A program made the translations under genes and the position numbers. Under the pieces are notes generated by a model. It was not told where the DNA came from and searched no databases. It was given only the letters and a program-made list of their open reading frames with translations. Of a stretch of DNA of 13,904 nt, positions 1-6,095 are shown one piece after another. Each line of letters begins with the position of its first letter. The stretch's first letter is position 1. The stretch lies in assembly GCA_039029935.1 (NCBI GenBank), contig JBCCFC010000203.1, positions 1 through 13,904 on the forward strand. The letters are read 5' to 3'. This DNA comes from G039029935 sp039029935 (GTDB lineage Bacteria; Chloroflexota; Anaerolineae; Caldilineales; Caldilineaceae).

Positions 1-142
1 GTTGGCTACCTGCGACACAGATAACCAATCTGTGTTACGGGTCACGGAAAGTATCGCAGGTTGGCTACCTGCGACACAGATAACCAATCTGTGTTACTGG
101 TCACGGAAAGTATCGCAGGTTGGCTACCTGCGTCACAGATAA
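1..142. repeat. 59-bp tandem repeat array with two hairpins per unit
   Basis: The unit starting TTGGCTACCTGCG recurs at 2, 61 and 120, a period of 59. The first two copies differ at one base (ACGGG versus ACTGG), and the third stops after about 22 bases, where the neighbouring gene's stop codon begins. Each unit contains the stem ACACAGAT/ATCTGTGT (8 bp, loop AACCA, e.g. 74-94). Each junction contains the stem TCGCAGGT/ACCTGCGA (8 bp, loop TGGCT, e.g. 54-74). The array runs off the left edge, so its copy number is unknown. It sits directly 3' of the minus-strand epimerase gene and could act as a transcript end or mRNA-stabilising structure. No T-tract typical of an intrinsic terminator follows. 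No coding potential was seen. Confidence 0.9.
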
Positions 143-1114
143 CTACATCTCCCACGCAATCCGTTCATCCACCAACGACTGCTTAAAGTGTGCTATCGTT
201 TGCGCCACCCCATCAGCCAGCGGTGTATTGGGTACATCGCCCAGCAATTCTCGCAGTGCCGTCTCTTCCTGCCCTTCTGGGAAAGGTAGCCCTGGCTCCT
301 CAAATGTGATTTTGCCCTCTGCGGATGGCTCGGCGGCAACAATGGCATCAACCACCGCTTGCATATGAACGATATTGCCTTGGATATTGTAGCAGGCCGC
401 ACCCTCAAATGGTGTGTGCGCCAAACGGACAAAGGTTTTGGCGACATCATCGACGTACTGCATCCCGCACGAGCCGCCAAAGGTGATACGGTACTCTTTG
501 CCCGCCGCCGCTGCCAACATCGCCCGTGTGGGCGTTGAGGTCATGCCCTGGTCACGGCCAGGGCCGTAGATGGTATAGGGTTTGAGGGCGAGGCTGGCAA
601 TGCCATCATCATGCCAATAGACACGTGCGGTCCCTTCGTTGGCCTGTTTGTAGACACCATAATGCGTCATCGGGTGATAGGGCGACTGGTCGTTGATCAA
701 GCCGTCCCCATACAAATCCTTGGGACCATAGACCCCAAGACTGCTGGCATAGACCATGTGCTTGATGCCGACCTGTTTGGCCGCTTCAAACATATTAACT
801 GTGCCGACCACATTCACCGCTGCACCCAACACGGGGTCAGCCTTGCAAAATGGCACTTGTAGCGCGGCCAAGTGAATGATATGCGTGGCCTTGCTTGCCT
901 CTACAGCATTGACCACGTTGTCGGTCTTGGTGATGTCGTCATGCACAAAGGTAATCTGTGCCACTTCCTCTGGTTCCATGATCAGTTCAAGACGATGTTT
1001 GTTGCGACTTAGATCAAAAACGGTGATTGCTGCGCCGTCGCGAATCAAATTGCGCACCACCCATGCGCCAATACAGCCCATTGCACCCGTGATAAAAAAA
1101 TGCTCGTTGCTCAT
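143..1114 (-). CDS. NAD-dependent epimerase/dehydratase (extended SDR)
   Basis: This 323-residue protein has the full extended-SDR layout. A Rossmann glycine motif TGAMGCIG (G10, G13, G16) sits at the N-terminus. An acidic residue ends the second strand (VFD, D34), which favours NAD over NADP. The catalytic set is Ser124/Ser125 in YASSLGVYG, Tyr152 and Lys156 (YGVYK). The segment KPYTIYGPGRDQG (178-190) is typical of sugar-nucleotide epimerases and related enzymes. Length fits the family. The ATG at 1112-1114 follows AAGGA about 6 nt upstream. It lies downstream of a PhyH oxygenase gene on the same strand, which suggests it oxidises or epimerises a related sugar-like or alcohol substrate. The substrate cannot be read from sequence. 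The stop codon abuts the 59-bp array. Confidence 0.9.
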   Translation of the reverse strand: MSNEHFFITGAMGCIGAWVVRNLIRDGAAITVFDLSRNKHRLELIMEPEEVAQITFVHDDITKTDNVVNAVEASKATHIIHLAALQVPFCKADPVLGAAVNVVGTVNMFEAAKQVGIKHMVYASSLGVYGPKDLYGDGLINDQSPYHPMTHYGVYKQANEGTARVYWHDDGIASLALKPYTIYGPGRDQGMTSTPTRAMLAAAAGKEYRITFGGSCGMQYVDDVAKTFVRLAHTPFEGAACYNIQGNIVHMQAVVDAIVAAEPSAEGKITFEEPGLPFPEGQEETALRELLGDVPNTPLADGVAQTIAHFKQSLVDERIAWEM

Positions 1115-1131
1115 GTTTGTTCCTTTTTTAA

Positions 1132-1211
1132 GAGTTGAAAGGTTGAAGGGTTGAAGGGTTGAAAGGTTGAAAGGTTGAAAGGTTGAAAGGTTGAAGAGTT
1201 GAAGAGTTGAA
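1132..1211. repeat. Microsatellite-like array, ten 8-nt units RRGTTGAA
   Basis: Ten contiguous 8-nt units of the form RRGTTGAA (GAGTTGAA, AGGTTGAA, GGGTTGAA) run from 1132 to 1211. Only the first two positions of the unit vary. On the minus strand the array lies in the 5' leader of the epimerase gene, ending about 17 nt before its ATG. A short reverse-complement copy lies at 1315-1335. Copy number in such arrays can change by slippage. Whether it affects expression here is unknown. Confidence 0.92.
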
Positions 1212-1335
1212 GAGCGGATAGATGATTTGATGCACGTTCTGCTTTTTTTGTAAAGTTTTTCTAATTGTACACAAAACTCTTTTCACCTCACAATACTCTA
1301 TCAAACCTTCCACCCTTCAACTCTTCAACCTTTCA
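1184..1335. repeat. 21-bp perfect inverted repeat spanning the phyH-epimerase gap
   Basis: Positions 1184-1204, inside the 8-nt array, are the exact reverse complement of 1315-1335, which ends just before the PhyH stop codon (1337-1339). The arms are 21 bp and the spacer is 110 nt. A transcript running from phyH into the epimerase gene would carry a long stem between the two coding regions. The spacer 1212-1314 holds no ORF I would defend but does contain a possible minus-strand promoter. Confidence 0.85.
1264..1293 (-). promoter_or_regulatory. Candidate sigma-70 promoter for the epimerase gene
   Basis: On the minus strand, TTGTGA (reverse complement of 1288-1293, 4/6 to consensus) is followed after 18 nt by TACAAT (reverse complement of 1264-1269, 5/6). 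Transcription would start near 1257 and the leader would contain the 8-nt array. A chance match is quite possible in this A+T-rich spacer. Confidence 0.35.
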
Positions 1336-1336
1336 G

Positions 1337-2104
1337 CTATTTCTTTGTCTTCCCTGACGAAAATGATAATCGCATATGTGAATCTGCCGCATGTGGGACA
1401 TTGAGTCCGTTGTGCATCCGTAGGAGTTCTTTTTGGCGGTCTGTTAGCTGGTCCACCCATTCTGGTGGGAAGTCATCGTGTGGGTCCACTTGGAAGACGA
1501 GTGCATTTTTGCGGTAATGCCCAAAAAGGGCATGACGGTTGCGATTACTGTTGTTTTTGCCGCCGCCATGCCAACACTGCCCGTTGAAGATCAGCACACT
1601 GCCTGCTGGGGCAATGGCCTCAACGACGTGTTTGATCTCCATATCCTCTGGTGGCATATTGAGACCGCTCTTGTGTGAACCAGGGACAATGCGTGTGGCC
1701 CCGTTTTCTGATGTAAAATCATCCAACAGCCAAACCGTGTTCATCATCACGGGCGAGGCCATGTTGAGCAGGTCCTGACGGATGTCGCTGTGTAGACCCT
1801 GTTGTGGGTCATCGGGGCGCACGATGCGCGCATTGAGGCTACCCAAGATGATGGATGTGCCGAGTACGCCTTCTAGGACGGGCATGATTTTCGGGTGATC
1901 GACAATCTCAAGAAAGAGGGAATCAAGCGTGGGCAGGTTGGCAACATGGCTGGCCTTGCCCAGAAAGCGTTGTTCGTCCCCGACAGTAGATTCTGCGCGA
2001 ATCAATGCCTCACGCATGGCAATGACTTCCTCCCCCGAAAGGACATTCTCGACGAGGGTGAAGCCGTAGATTTCGACTTCGTAGAGTGCTTGTTGTAGAT
2101 TCAT
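1337..2104 (-). CDS. PhyH-family Fe(II)/2-oxoglutarate dioxygenase
   Basis: This 255-residue protein belongs to the phytanoyl-CoA dioxygenase (PhyH) family, which uses Fe(II) and 2-oxoglutarate to hydroxylate small organic substrates. The iron-binding triad is visible as H105-x-D107 (GLHSDIRQD) and H179 (QCWHGGG). Arg188 or Arg190 (NSNRNRHAL) is placed to bind 2-oxoglutarate. The segment ENGATRIVPGSHK (133-145) is a family hallmark. Length is typical of bacterial members. The ATG at 2102-2104 is preceded by AGGAGA with 7 nt spacing. It is the first gene of a minus-strand pair with the epimerase and is divergent from another oxygenase gene. Bacterial PhyH substrates are very diverse, so no substrate is assigned. 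Confidence 0.92.
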   Translation of the reverse strand: MNLQQALYEVEIYGFTLVENVLSGEEVIAMREALIRAESTVGDEQRFLGKASHVANLPTLDSLFLEIVDHPKIMPVLEGVLGTSIILGSLNARIVRPDDPQQGLHSDIRQDLLNMASPVMMNTVWLLDDFTSENGATRIVPGSHKSGLNMPPEDMEIKHVVEAIAPAGSVLIFNGQCWHGGGKNNSNRNRHALFGHYRKNALVFQVDPHDDFPPEWVDQLTDRQKELLRMHNGLNVPHAADSHMRLSFSSGKTKK

Positions 2105-2377
2105 TGATTTTCTCCTAACTTGTTATACTTTGCGGACGCTTATAATCGCACGACAATCATTCCGTAAGTATATACAATTTTGGACAAAACAGAAAATGAC
2201 CCATTTCAGTCTTTATAGCAACAGAAAACAGTTACCGCGCGCTTTGTTTCGGCCCATGTAGCGATGTGTATCCACAATTTCATCAAGCGTCAACGTGCAA
2301 TCCGGTAGCACCCCTCCACATGGCCTCTTCAGTATCTTACCATGTGGTCCAGTTTTTGGGAGCATTATAAAATTCTT

Positions 2378-2480
2378 GCTTAACTGTGGTTGTAACCGTT
2401 CAGCCCCCTGAGCTTGTCGAAGGGGGTACTCAACTTCGACAAGCTCAGCCGACGTGGGAGGTGAACGCTTAACTGTGGTT
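2378..2480. repeat. Palindromic element flanked by 14-bp direct repeats
   Basis: GCTTAACTGTGGTT occurs at 2378-2391 and again at 2467-2480. Between the copies are 75 bp centred on a perfect 15-bp hairpin, CTGAGCTTGTCGAAG (2408-2422) paired with its complement (2434-2448), loop 11 nt. The 75-bp segment also has GTTCA (2398-2402) near its left end and TGAAC (2462-2466) at its right end. The CTTCGACAAGCTCAG core resembles a dispersed bacterial palindrome I know from several phyla. The layout looks like a small REP- or MITE-like unit inserted with duplication of its target. The insertion is inference. Confidence 0.8.
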
Positions 2481-2513
2481 TCTGTGTACTTCATCCCACT
2501 GGTTGCTGTAGAT

Positions 2514-2542
2514 TTGACAGGCTCCAAGAATCTCCTTACAAT
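2514..2542 (+). promoter_or_regulatory. Strong sigma-70-type promoter for the oxygenase-SDR operon
   Basis: A perfect -35 box TTGACA (2514-2519) is followed after exactly 17 nt by TACAAT (2537-2542, 5/6 to TATAAT). Transcription should start near 2549, giving a leader of about 70 nt before the ATG at 2620. This also argues against a start at the upstream ATG at 2548, which would leave no leader. Confidence 0.72.
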
Positions 2543-2619
2543 CCTGTATGCTGAACCATTATCTGAAACCAACCAGGCCACCACCACATGACCATACAAC
2601 GACTTTTCTAGGAGCAATA

Positions 2620-3414
2620 ATGAATATTGAAGCGTTGATCAACCTGAAGCAATACCCACTTAACGACTTGACGACAACCACCGCCCAAAAGCTGATCGCT
2701 CGATGCCAGGCCGAATTACAAACAACAGGCAAATGTTCTCTGAGCGACTTTTTACGGCCAGAGGTCGTCCCCACATTGGCGGCAGAGGTAAAATCTGCGT
2801 TGAAAGAGTCATACGTGCAACTCATAGAGCATAACGTTTACTTCAAAAAGGATGACGCCTCGTTGCCAGACGATCACCCGGCTCGTCAACGGATTACAAC
2901 TAGACAAAAAGCGTTGGCCTATGACCGCATACCAGTGGATGCTGGCATTCGCGCGATCTACAACTGGCAGCCGCTGCGTGACTTTATTGCACAGGTGGTC
3001 GGCCATAAAACGCTCTATCTACATGAAGACCCCATGGCTCCACTCAACATCATGATGCTGGCCGAGGGCGATCAGCTTGGGTGGCACTATGATCGGGCGG
3101 ATTTTGTGACGACATTATTGTTGCAAGCCCCAGAAGTGGGTGGGCGATTTGAGTACGTCCCCCATCTACGCACCGCCGACAATGAAAATTATGCCGGATT
3201 GTCCCAATTACTCGACGACACACATCCAGACAAAATTAGCTTGGCGGGACAGGCGGGTACGTTAACGCTGTTTCAGGGCATCTATTCACCCCACCGTGTC
3301 ACGCAGGTGCAAGGCGCAACCCCTCGCATCAATTCGATTTTAAGCTATACGCTGGAGCCGGGTGTTGTGTTTTCTGAATCTGCGCGGATGCAATTTTATG
3401 GCCGGGCGAAATAA
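2620..3414 (+). CDS. BesD/HalD-like Fe(II)/2OG oxygenase with hydroxylase-type HxD triad
   Basis: This 264-residue protein resembles the family that includes the BesD-type amino-acid halogenases and ArpA-like oxygenases. The core reads GWHYDRADFVTTLLLQ (154-169), GGRFEYVPHLR (174-184), PHRV (224-227) and PRINSILSY (235-243). Iron ligands are H156, D158 and H225, and R236 is placed to bind 2-oxoglutarate. Halogenases of this family have Gly in place of the Asp, so D158 predicts hydroxylation rather than halogenation. The start at 2620 was chosen because AGGAG lies 5 nt upstream and the promoter gives a 70-nt leader. The frame stays open back to 2548 without a ribosome site. The SDR gene follows after 25 nt. 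Family recall is from memory and the substrate is unknown. Confidence 0.88.
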   Translation: MNIEALINLKQYPLNDLTTTTAQKLIARCQAELQTTGKCSLSDFLRPEVVPTLAAEVKSALKESYVQLIEHNVYFKKDDASLPDDHPARQRITTRQKALAYDRIPVDAGIRAIYNWQPLRDFIAQVVGHKTLYLHEDPMAPLNIMMLAEGDQLGWHYDRADFVTTLLLQAPEVGGRFEYVPHLRTADNENYAGLSQLLDDTHPDKISLAGQAGTLTLFQGIYSPHRVTQVQGATPRINSILSYTLEPGVVFSESARMQFYGRAK

Positions 3415-3439
3415 ATCAAAGTACGAGGAGAAAAACGGT

Positions 3440-4207
3440 ATGCGATTGGCCGGAAAAGTAGCAATTATCACAGGCGGAGCGGGTGGCATTGGACTGGCAA
3501 CAGCGACCCGTTTTGTTGAAGAAGGGGCAACTGTCCTGTTGGTTGACCTTGATGAGCAAGCATTACAAGATGCCGTGAATGCAACCAACAGCGATGCGGC
3601 CAGCTATGTGGTGGCAGATGTGACGCAACCGGAGCAGGTCGAACAGTATACACAAACGGCTGTCGAGCGTTATGGCGGGATTGACATCTTCATCAACAAT
3701 GCGGGGATTGAGGGTGCGGTCATGCCGATTGTCGATTATCCCATCGAGATGTTTGACAAAGTGATGGCCGTGAACGTGCGTGGTGTTTGGCTTGGCCTCA
3801 AATATGTCATCCCGAAGATGGCGAAACGGGGTGGCGGCAGCATCGTCATCACCTCCTCGATGGCGGGCATCTCTGGTGCAGAGAATTTTGCGACCTACGT
3901 TGCCAGCAAACATGCCGTTGTCTGGCTGATGCGTTCGGCTTCGGTCGAGTGTGCGCCACTTGGCATTCGTGTGAACACGGTCAACCCTGGGGTCATCGAC
4001 ACACGCATGATGCGCTCAATCGAAGAGCAATCTATGCCCGATGATGCAGAACGCGCCAAACAGGATATGGCGCAGCGGGTTGCCTTGCAACGTTATGGAA
4101 CGCCGGAAGAGGTGGCACAGATGATGCTGTTTTTGGCGAGTGATGAAAGCAGCTATTGCACGGGGAGCGTTTATTCGGTGGATGGGGGGATACCCAAACG
4201 GCGTTAA
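3440..4207 (+). CDS. Classical short-chain dehydrogenase/reductase
   Basis: This is a 255-residue classical SDR. It shows TGGAGGIG (11-18) for NAD(P) binding, an Asp at the end of strand 2 (VDLD, D36) that favours NAD, NNAG (86-89), catalytic Ser140, Tyr153 and Lys157 (YVASK), NPGVIDTRM (182-190) and a C-terminal TGSVYSVDGG (241-250). Length is exactly typical. The start at 3440 was chosen over upstream ATGs because GAGGAG precedes it by 9 nt and the SDR fold begins at once (MRLAGKVAIITGG). It lies 25 nt after the oxygenase gene and is probably co-transcribed. It likely oxidises an alcohol made or exposed by that oxygenase, which is inference from order. Specificity cannot be read. Confidence 0.93.
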   Translation: MRLAGKVAIITGGAGGIGLATATRFVEEGATVLLVDLDEQALQDAVNATNSDAASYVVADVTQPEQVEQYTQTAVERYGGIDIFINNAGIEGAVMPIVDYPIEMFDKVMAVNVRGVWLGLKYVIPKMAKRGGGSIVITSSMAGISGAENFATYVASKHAVVWLMRSASVECAPLGIRVNTVNPGVIDTRMMRSIEEQSMPDDAERAKQDMAQRVALQRYGTPEEVAQMMLFLASDESSYCTGSVYSVDGGIPKRR

Positions 4208-4232
4208 TTTATTGTGTAAGAAAGGATACAAT

Positions 4233-4298
4233 CAGCGAGTCAGCGAGTCAGCCAGTCAGCGAGTGTGCTGAAGTGCTGAAGTGCTGAAGTGCTGACTA
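4233..4298. repeat. Two adjacent 8-nt-unit arrays, CAGCGAGT and GCTGAAGT
   Basis: Four units of CAGCGAGT (4233-4264, the third reads CAGCCAGT) are followed after 2 nt by three full units of GCTGAAGT and a partial fourth (4267-4298). The unit length equals that of the RRGTTGAA array at 1132-1211. The arrays fill most of the 118-bp gap between the SDR gene and the truncated MBL gene and end 15 nt before its Shine-Dalgarno sequence. A weak promoter-like TACAAT (4227-4232) lies just upstream. Confidence 0.9.
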
Positions 4299-4325
4299 GC
4301 TTTTTTCAGGGCAGGAGAAAACAGT

Positions 4326-4742
4326 ATGTCTACACCACCTTGGCTCGATGTACATTCAGATGAACTGAAACGCGATAAGTATGGCACGATTGAGGCGATG
4401 CGGCAACAGCATTGGTCTGGCAGAAATGAGCGTGGTGATACACGTCCGCATCCCGCCGTGATTGAACATGGCAAAGGGTGTGATATCTTGGTCCATGAAG
4501 TGCACAGCGAGCGGGGCATTCAACAGGTGCAACCAAAATTCCCGCTCAACTACTTCCGCCGAATGCATACCTCCACAGTGGCGTTGGCGGAGATTGCAAA
4601 CGAGATTCGACCAAAAAAGCTGGTCCTCACCCACGAAATGCACCTTGGACCTGTCAGTGATGAGGAACTATTACAGGAAATTACGGATTTATATGATGGG
4701 GAGGTAATCTTTGGGCGTGATCTCGATGTATTTCAACGATAA
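4326..4742 (+). pseudogene. MBL-fold metallo-hydrolase, C-terminal half only
   Basis: This 138-residue product matches the second half of an RNase Z/arylsulfatase-like metallo-beta-lactamase fold. It has GDTRP (37-41, including the bridging Asp), a DILVHEV strand (53-59), MHTST (80-84), KKLVLTHEM (97-105) and a C-terminal YDGEVIFGRDLDVF (123-136). The N-terminal half with the HxHxDH zinc motif is absent from this frame and cannot fit between the preceding gene and this ORF. The family is normally about 280-320 residues. A good ribosome site (AGGAG at 4313-4317, 8 nt before ATG) suggests it may still be translated. Catalysis is unlikely without the missing histidines. It lies between SDR and MFS genes, so the intact ancestor was probably part of the same pathway. 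Confidence 0.72.
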
Positions 4743-4754
4743 GCAAGGCTGGTC

Positions 4755-5930
4755 ATGATGAAAAAATGGTGGATTCTTGCGCTTGCGGCCTCGACCTCGA
4801 TGTTGGCCTATGCAATGCAACTGTTGGCGTTGCCAGTGCTCTTTACCGAAATCGCCGCCGACCTCGATCTGACGATTTTACAGATTGGCGTGGTGTGGGG
4901 GGCAGCCTCCTTTGCGGGGTTCCTCGTCAGCATCCCGATGGGCGTTTTAGGTGATCGCTTTGGCCCAAGATTGACCATTGGCGTCGCCTGTATACTGGTT
5001 GGTGTGACTGGCGCATTGCGCGCACTTTCCTATGACTACACCAGTTTTATGATTACCGTATTGCTGCATGGTCTGATCATGCCTGCTGTTCCGCCCAATT
5101 TACATAAAGCGGCAGGTGCATGGTTTCCCGAACGGCGTGGGATGGCAACGGGTGCGGTATCTTCCGGCTTTGCCATTGGCCTTACACTTGGCTCTGCGTT
5201 GAGTGCAAGTGTGCTGTCGCCGCTCTTGGGCGGATGGGGAGCGGTCCTCATCCTCTATGGGGCCATAACGGTGGTTTTTGGTGTGTTCTGGTTACTCTTC
5301 TACCCAGCGGCGGACGTACGACCACAATCCATATCGGGCAAACCTGCATACATCGACGCATTAAATCACGTCGTTCGTTCACGAGAGCTATGGCTGATTG
5401 GCCTGGGGACGGGCAGCTTCTGGGCCTGCTATCGTGGATTTTCAGGCTATTTACCGCTCTATCTCAAGGAGCTTGGCTGGAACCCCGTTGTGGCCGATCA
5501 GACATTGGCAACATTCTTTCTGGTCAGCCTTGTCGGGGTCATGCCACTGTCATTGCTCTCTGACCGCATGAAGTCGCGGCGCATCTTTATGGTCGTCAGC
5601 CTTGCCGTGATGGGTATTGGTGTGCTAGCGTTTTCCATCGTCGACGGCATTTTTATCTGGGTTGCCCTCATGGGGGCGGGATTCTTTTTTGATGCCTTTA
5701 TGTCGATTCACCAAGCGGCGGCGCAGGAGGTTGAGGGCATTGGCTATGGCTATGTGGGGACGGCGTTGGGCTTTATCGCCACGTTGCGCGAGGCGGGCGG
5801 TTTTATGTCACCACCGATAGGCAATGCACTTGCCGAATATGGGCTTAGTACGCCTTTCATCTTTTGGGGAATCATGGGCGTGATTGGGGCCGCCATTTTG
5901 TGGCTATTGCCTCGTCATAGGAGTTCATGA
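4755..5930 (+). CDS. Major facilitator superfamily transporter
   Basis: This 391-residue, strongly hydrophobic protein has about twelve membrane segments. The MFS motif between helices 2 and 3 is clear (GVLGDRFGPR, 63-72), and the related loop in the second half is SDRMKSRR (269-276). WFPERRGMATG (123-133) resembles anion and organic-acid carrier branches, but the substrate cannot be assigned. It starts 12 nt after the MBL remnant. ATG codons occur at 4755 and 4758 and only a weak AAGG (4745-4748) lies upstream, so translation may depend on coupling to the preceding ORF. Being last in the oxygenase-SDR run, it is a plausible importer or exporter for that pathway's compound. Confidence 0.9.
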   Translation: MMKKWWILALAASTSMLAYAMQLLALPVLFTEIAADLDLTILQIGVVWGAASFAGFLVSIPMGVLGDRFGPRLTIGVACILVGVTGALRALSYDYTSFMITVLLHGLIMPAVPPNLHKAAGAWFPERRGMATGAVSSGFAIGLTLGSALSASVLSPLLGGWGAVLILYGAITVVFGVFWLLFYPAADVRPQSISGKPAYIDALNHVVRSRELWLIGLGTGSFWACYRGFSGYLPLYLKELGWNPVVADQTLATFFLVSLVGVMPLSLLSDRMKSRRIFMVVSLAVMGIGVLAFSIVDGIFIWVALMGAGFFFDAFMSIHQAAAQEVEGIGYGYVGTALGFIATLREAGGFMSPPIGNALAEYGLSTPFIFWGIMGVIGAAILWLLPRHRSS

Positions 5931-5938
5931 AATTCAAG

Positions 5939-5956
5939 TAAGGCTATTCCACAAAA
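5939..5956. repeat. Dispersed 18-nt motif TAAGGCTATTCCACAAAA, copy 1
   Basis: TAAGGCTATTCCACAAAA begins 9 nt after the MFS stop codon. It recurs with one substitution at 13797-13814, 6 nt after the P-loop kinase stop codon. Both are on the same strand and followed by A-rich sequence. It may be the edge of a longer dispersed intergenic repeat. Confidence 0.7.
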
Positions 5957-5964
5957 TAAAATAT

Positions 5965-6047
5965 CTGTTCAGTCAGCGGGGAACCCTCTGGGTCTCGTGC
6001 GGGTTAACCCACGAGTTTGACCCGCACGAGGTGTGCTGACTGAACGG
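5965..6047. repeat. Nested inverted repeat between the MFS and kinase genes
   Basis: The outer stem is GTTCAGTCAGC (5967-5977) with its complement at 6035-6045 (11 bp). One G-U pair and one further C-G pair extend it to 5965-6047. The inner stem is CTCGTGCGGGT (5994-6004) with its complement at 6020-6030 (11 bp, loop 15 nt). An alternative inner fold uses GGGTTAACCC (6001-6010) flanked by CTCGT/ACGAG. There is no immediate T-tract, only ATTTTTG about 14 nt later, so it is not a standard intrinsic terminator. It could be a dispersed palindromic repeat or a leader structure of the kinase gene. Confidence 0.8.
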
Positions 6048-6095
6048 ATTATGGGTAATTATTTTTGTAGAGTGACCGAATAATCAAGAGGGAGC

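Larger units (their letters stand above)
2105..2619. other. 515-bp divergent intergenic region
   Basis: This gap separates the minus-strand PhyH gene from the plus-strand BesD-like oxygenase gene. The left part (2105-2220) is A+T-rich. It has -10-like sequences on the minus strand (TATACT as the complement of 2167-2172, TATAAC of 2122-2127) but no convincing -35, so the PhyH promoter is not fixed. The middle holds an 8-bp inverted repeat CCACATGG/CCATGTGG (2316-2323 and 2340-2347) and the palindromic element at 2378-2480. The right part has a strong plus-strand promoter. An open frame on the minus strand (2213-2617) reads through the palindrome and is not considered a gene. Confidence 0.7.

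Noticed and set aside
1..142. CRISPR array
   Set aside because: Copies are contiguous 59-bp units without distinct unique spacers, and no cas genes are present.
1128..1313. Small repetitive ORF on the minus strand with FNLSTFQPFN-type repeats
   Set aside because: It is the 8-nt array translated. Periodic residues arise from the DNA repeat, and it overlaps the epimerase leader and promoter region.
2316..2347. Inverted repeat CCACATGG/CCATGTGG as a possible operator
   Set aside because: An 8-bp inverted repeat with a 16-nt spacer is not rare in a 515-bp region, and it lies about 170 bp from the mapped promoter with no known regulator gene nearby.
2213..2617. A 134-codon open frame on the minus strand with a SDNGSAYR segment reminiscent of integrase-core transposases
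   Set aside because: It runs straight through the palindromic element, which gives typical artefactual peptide sequence, has no second transposase motif or ribosome site, and covers the plus-strand promoter. At most it is a relic.
2620..3414. Radical halogenase
   Set aside because: The facial triad has Asp158 (H-Y-D). Halogenases of this group need Gly or Ala there to bind chloride.
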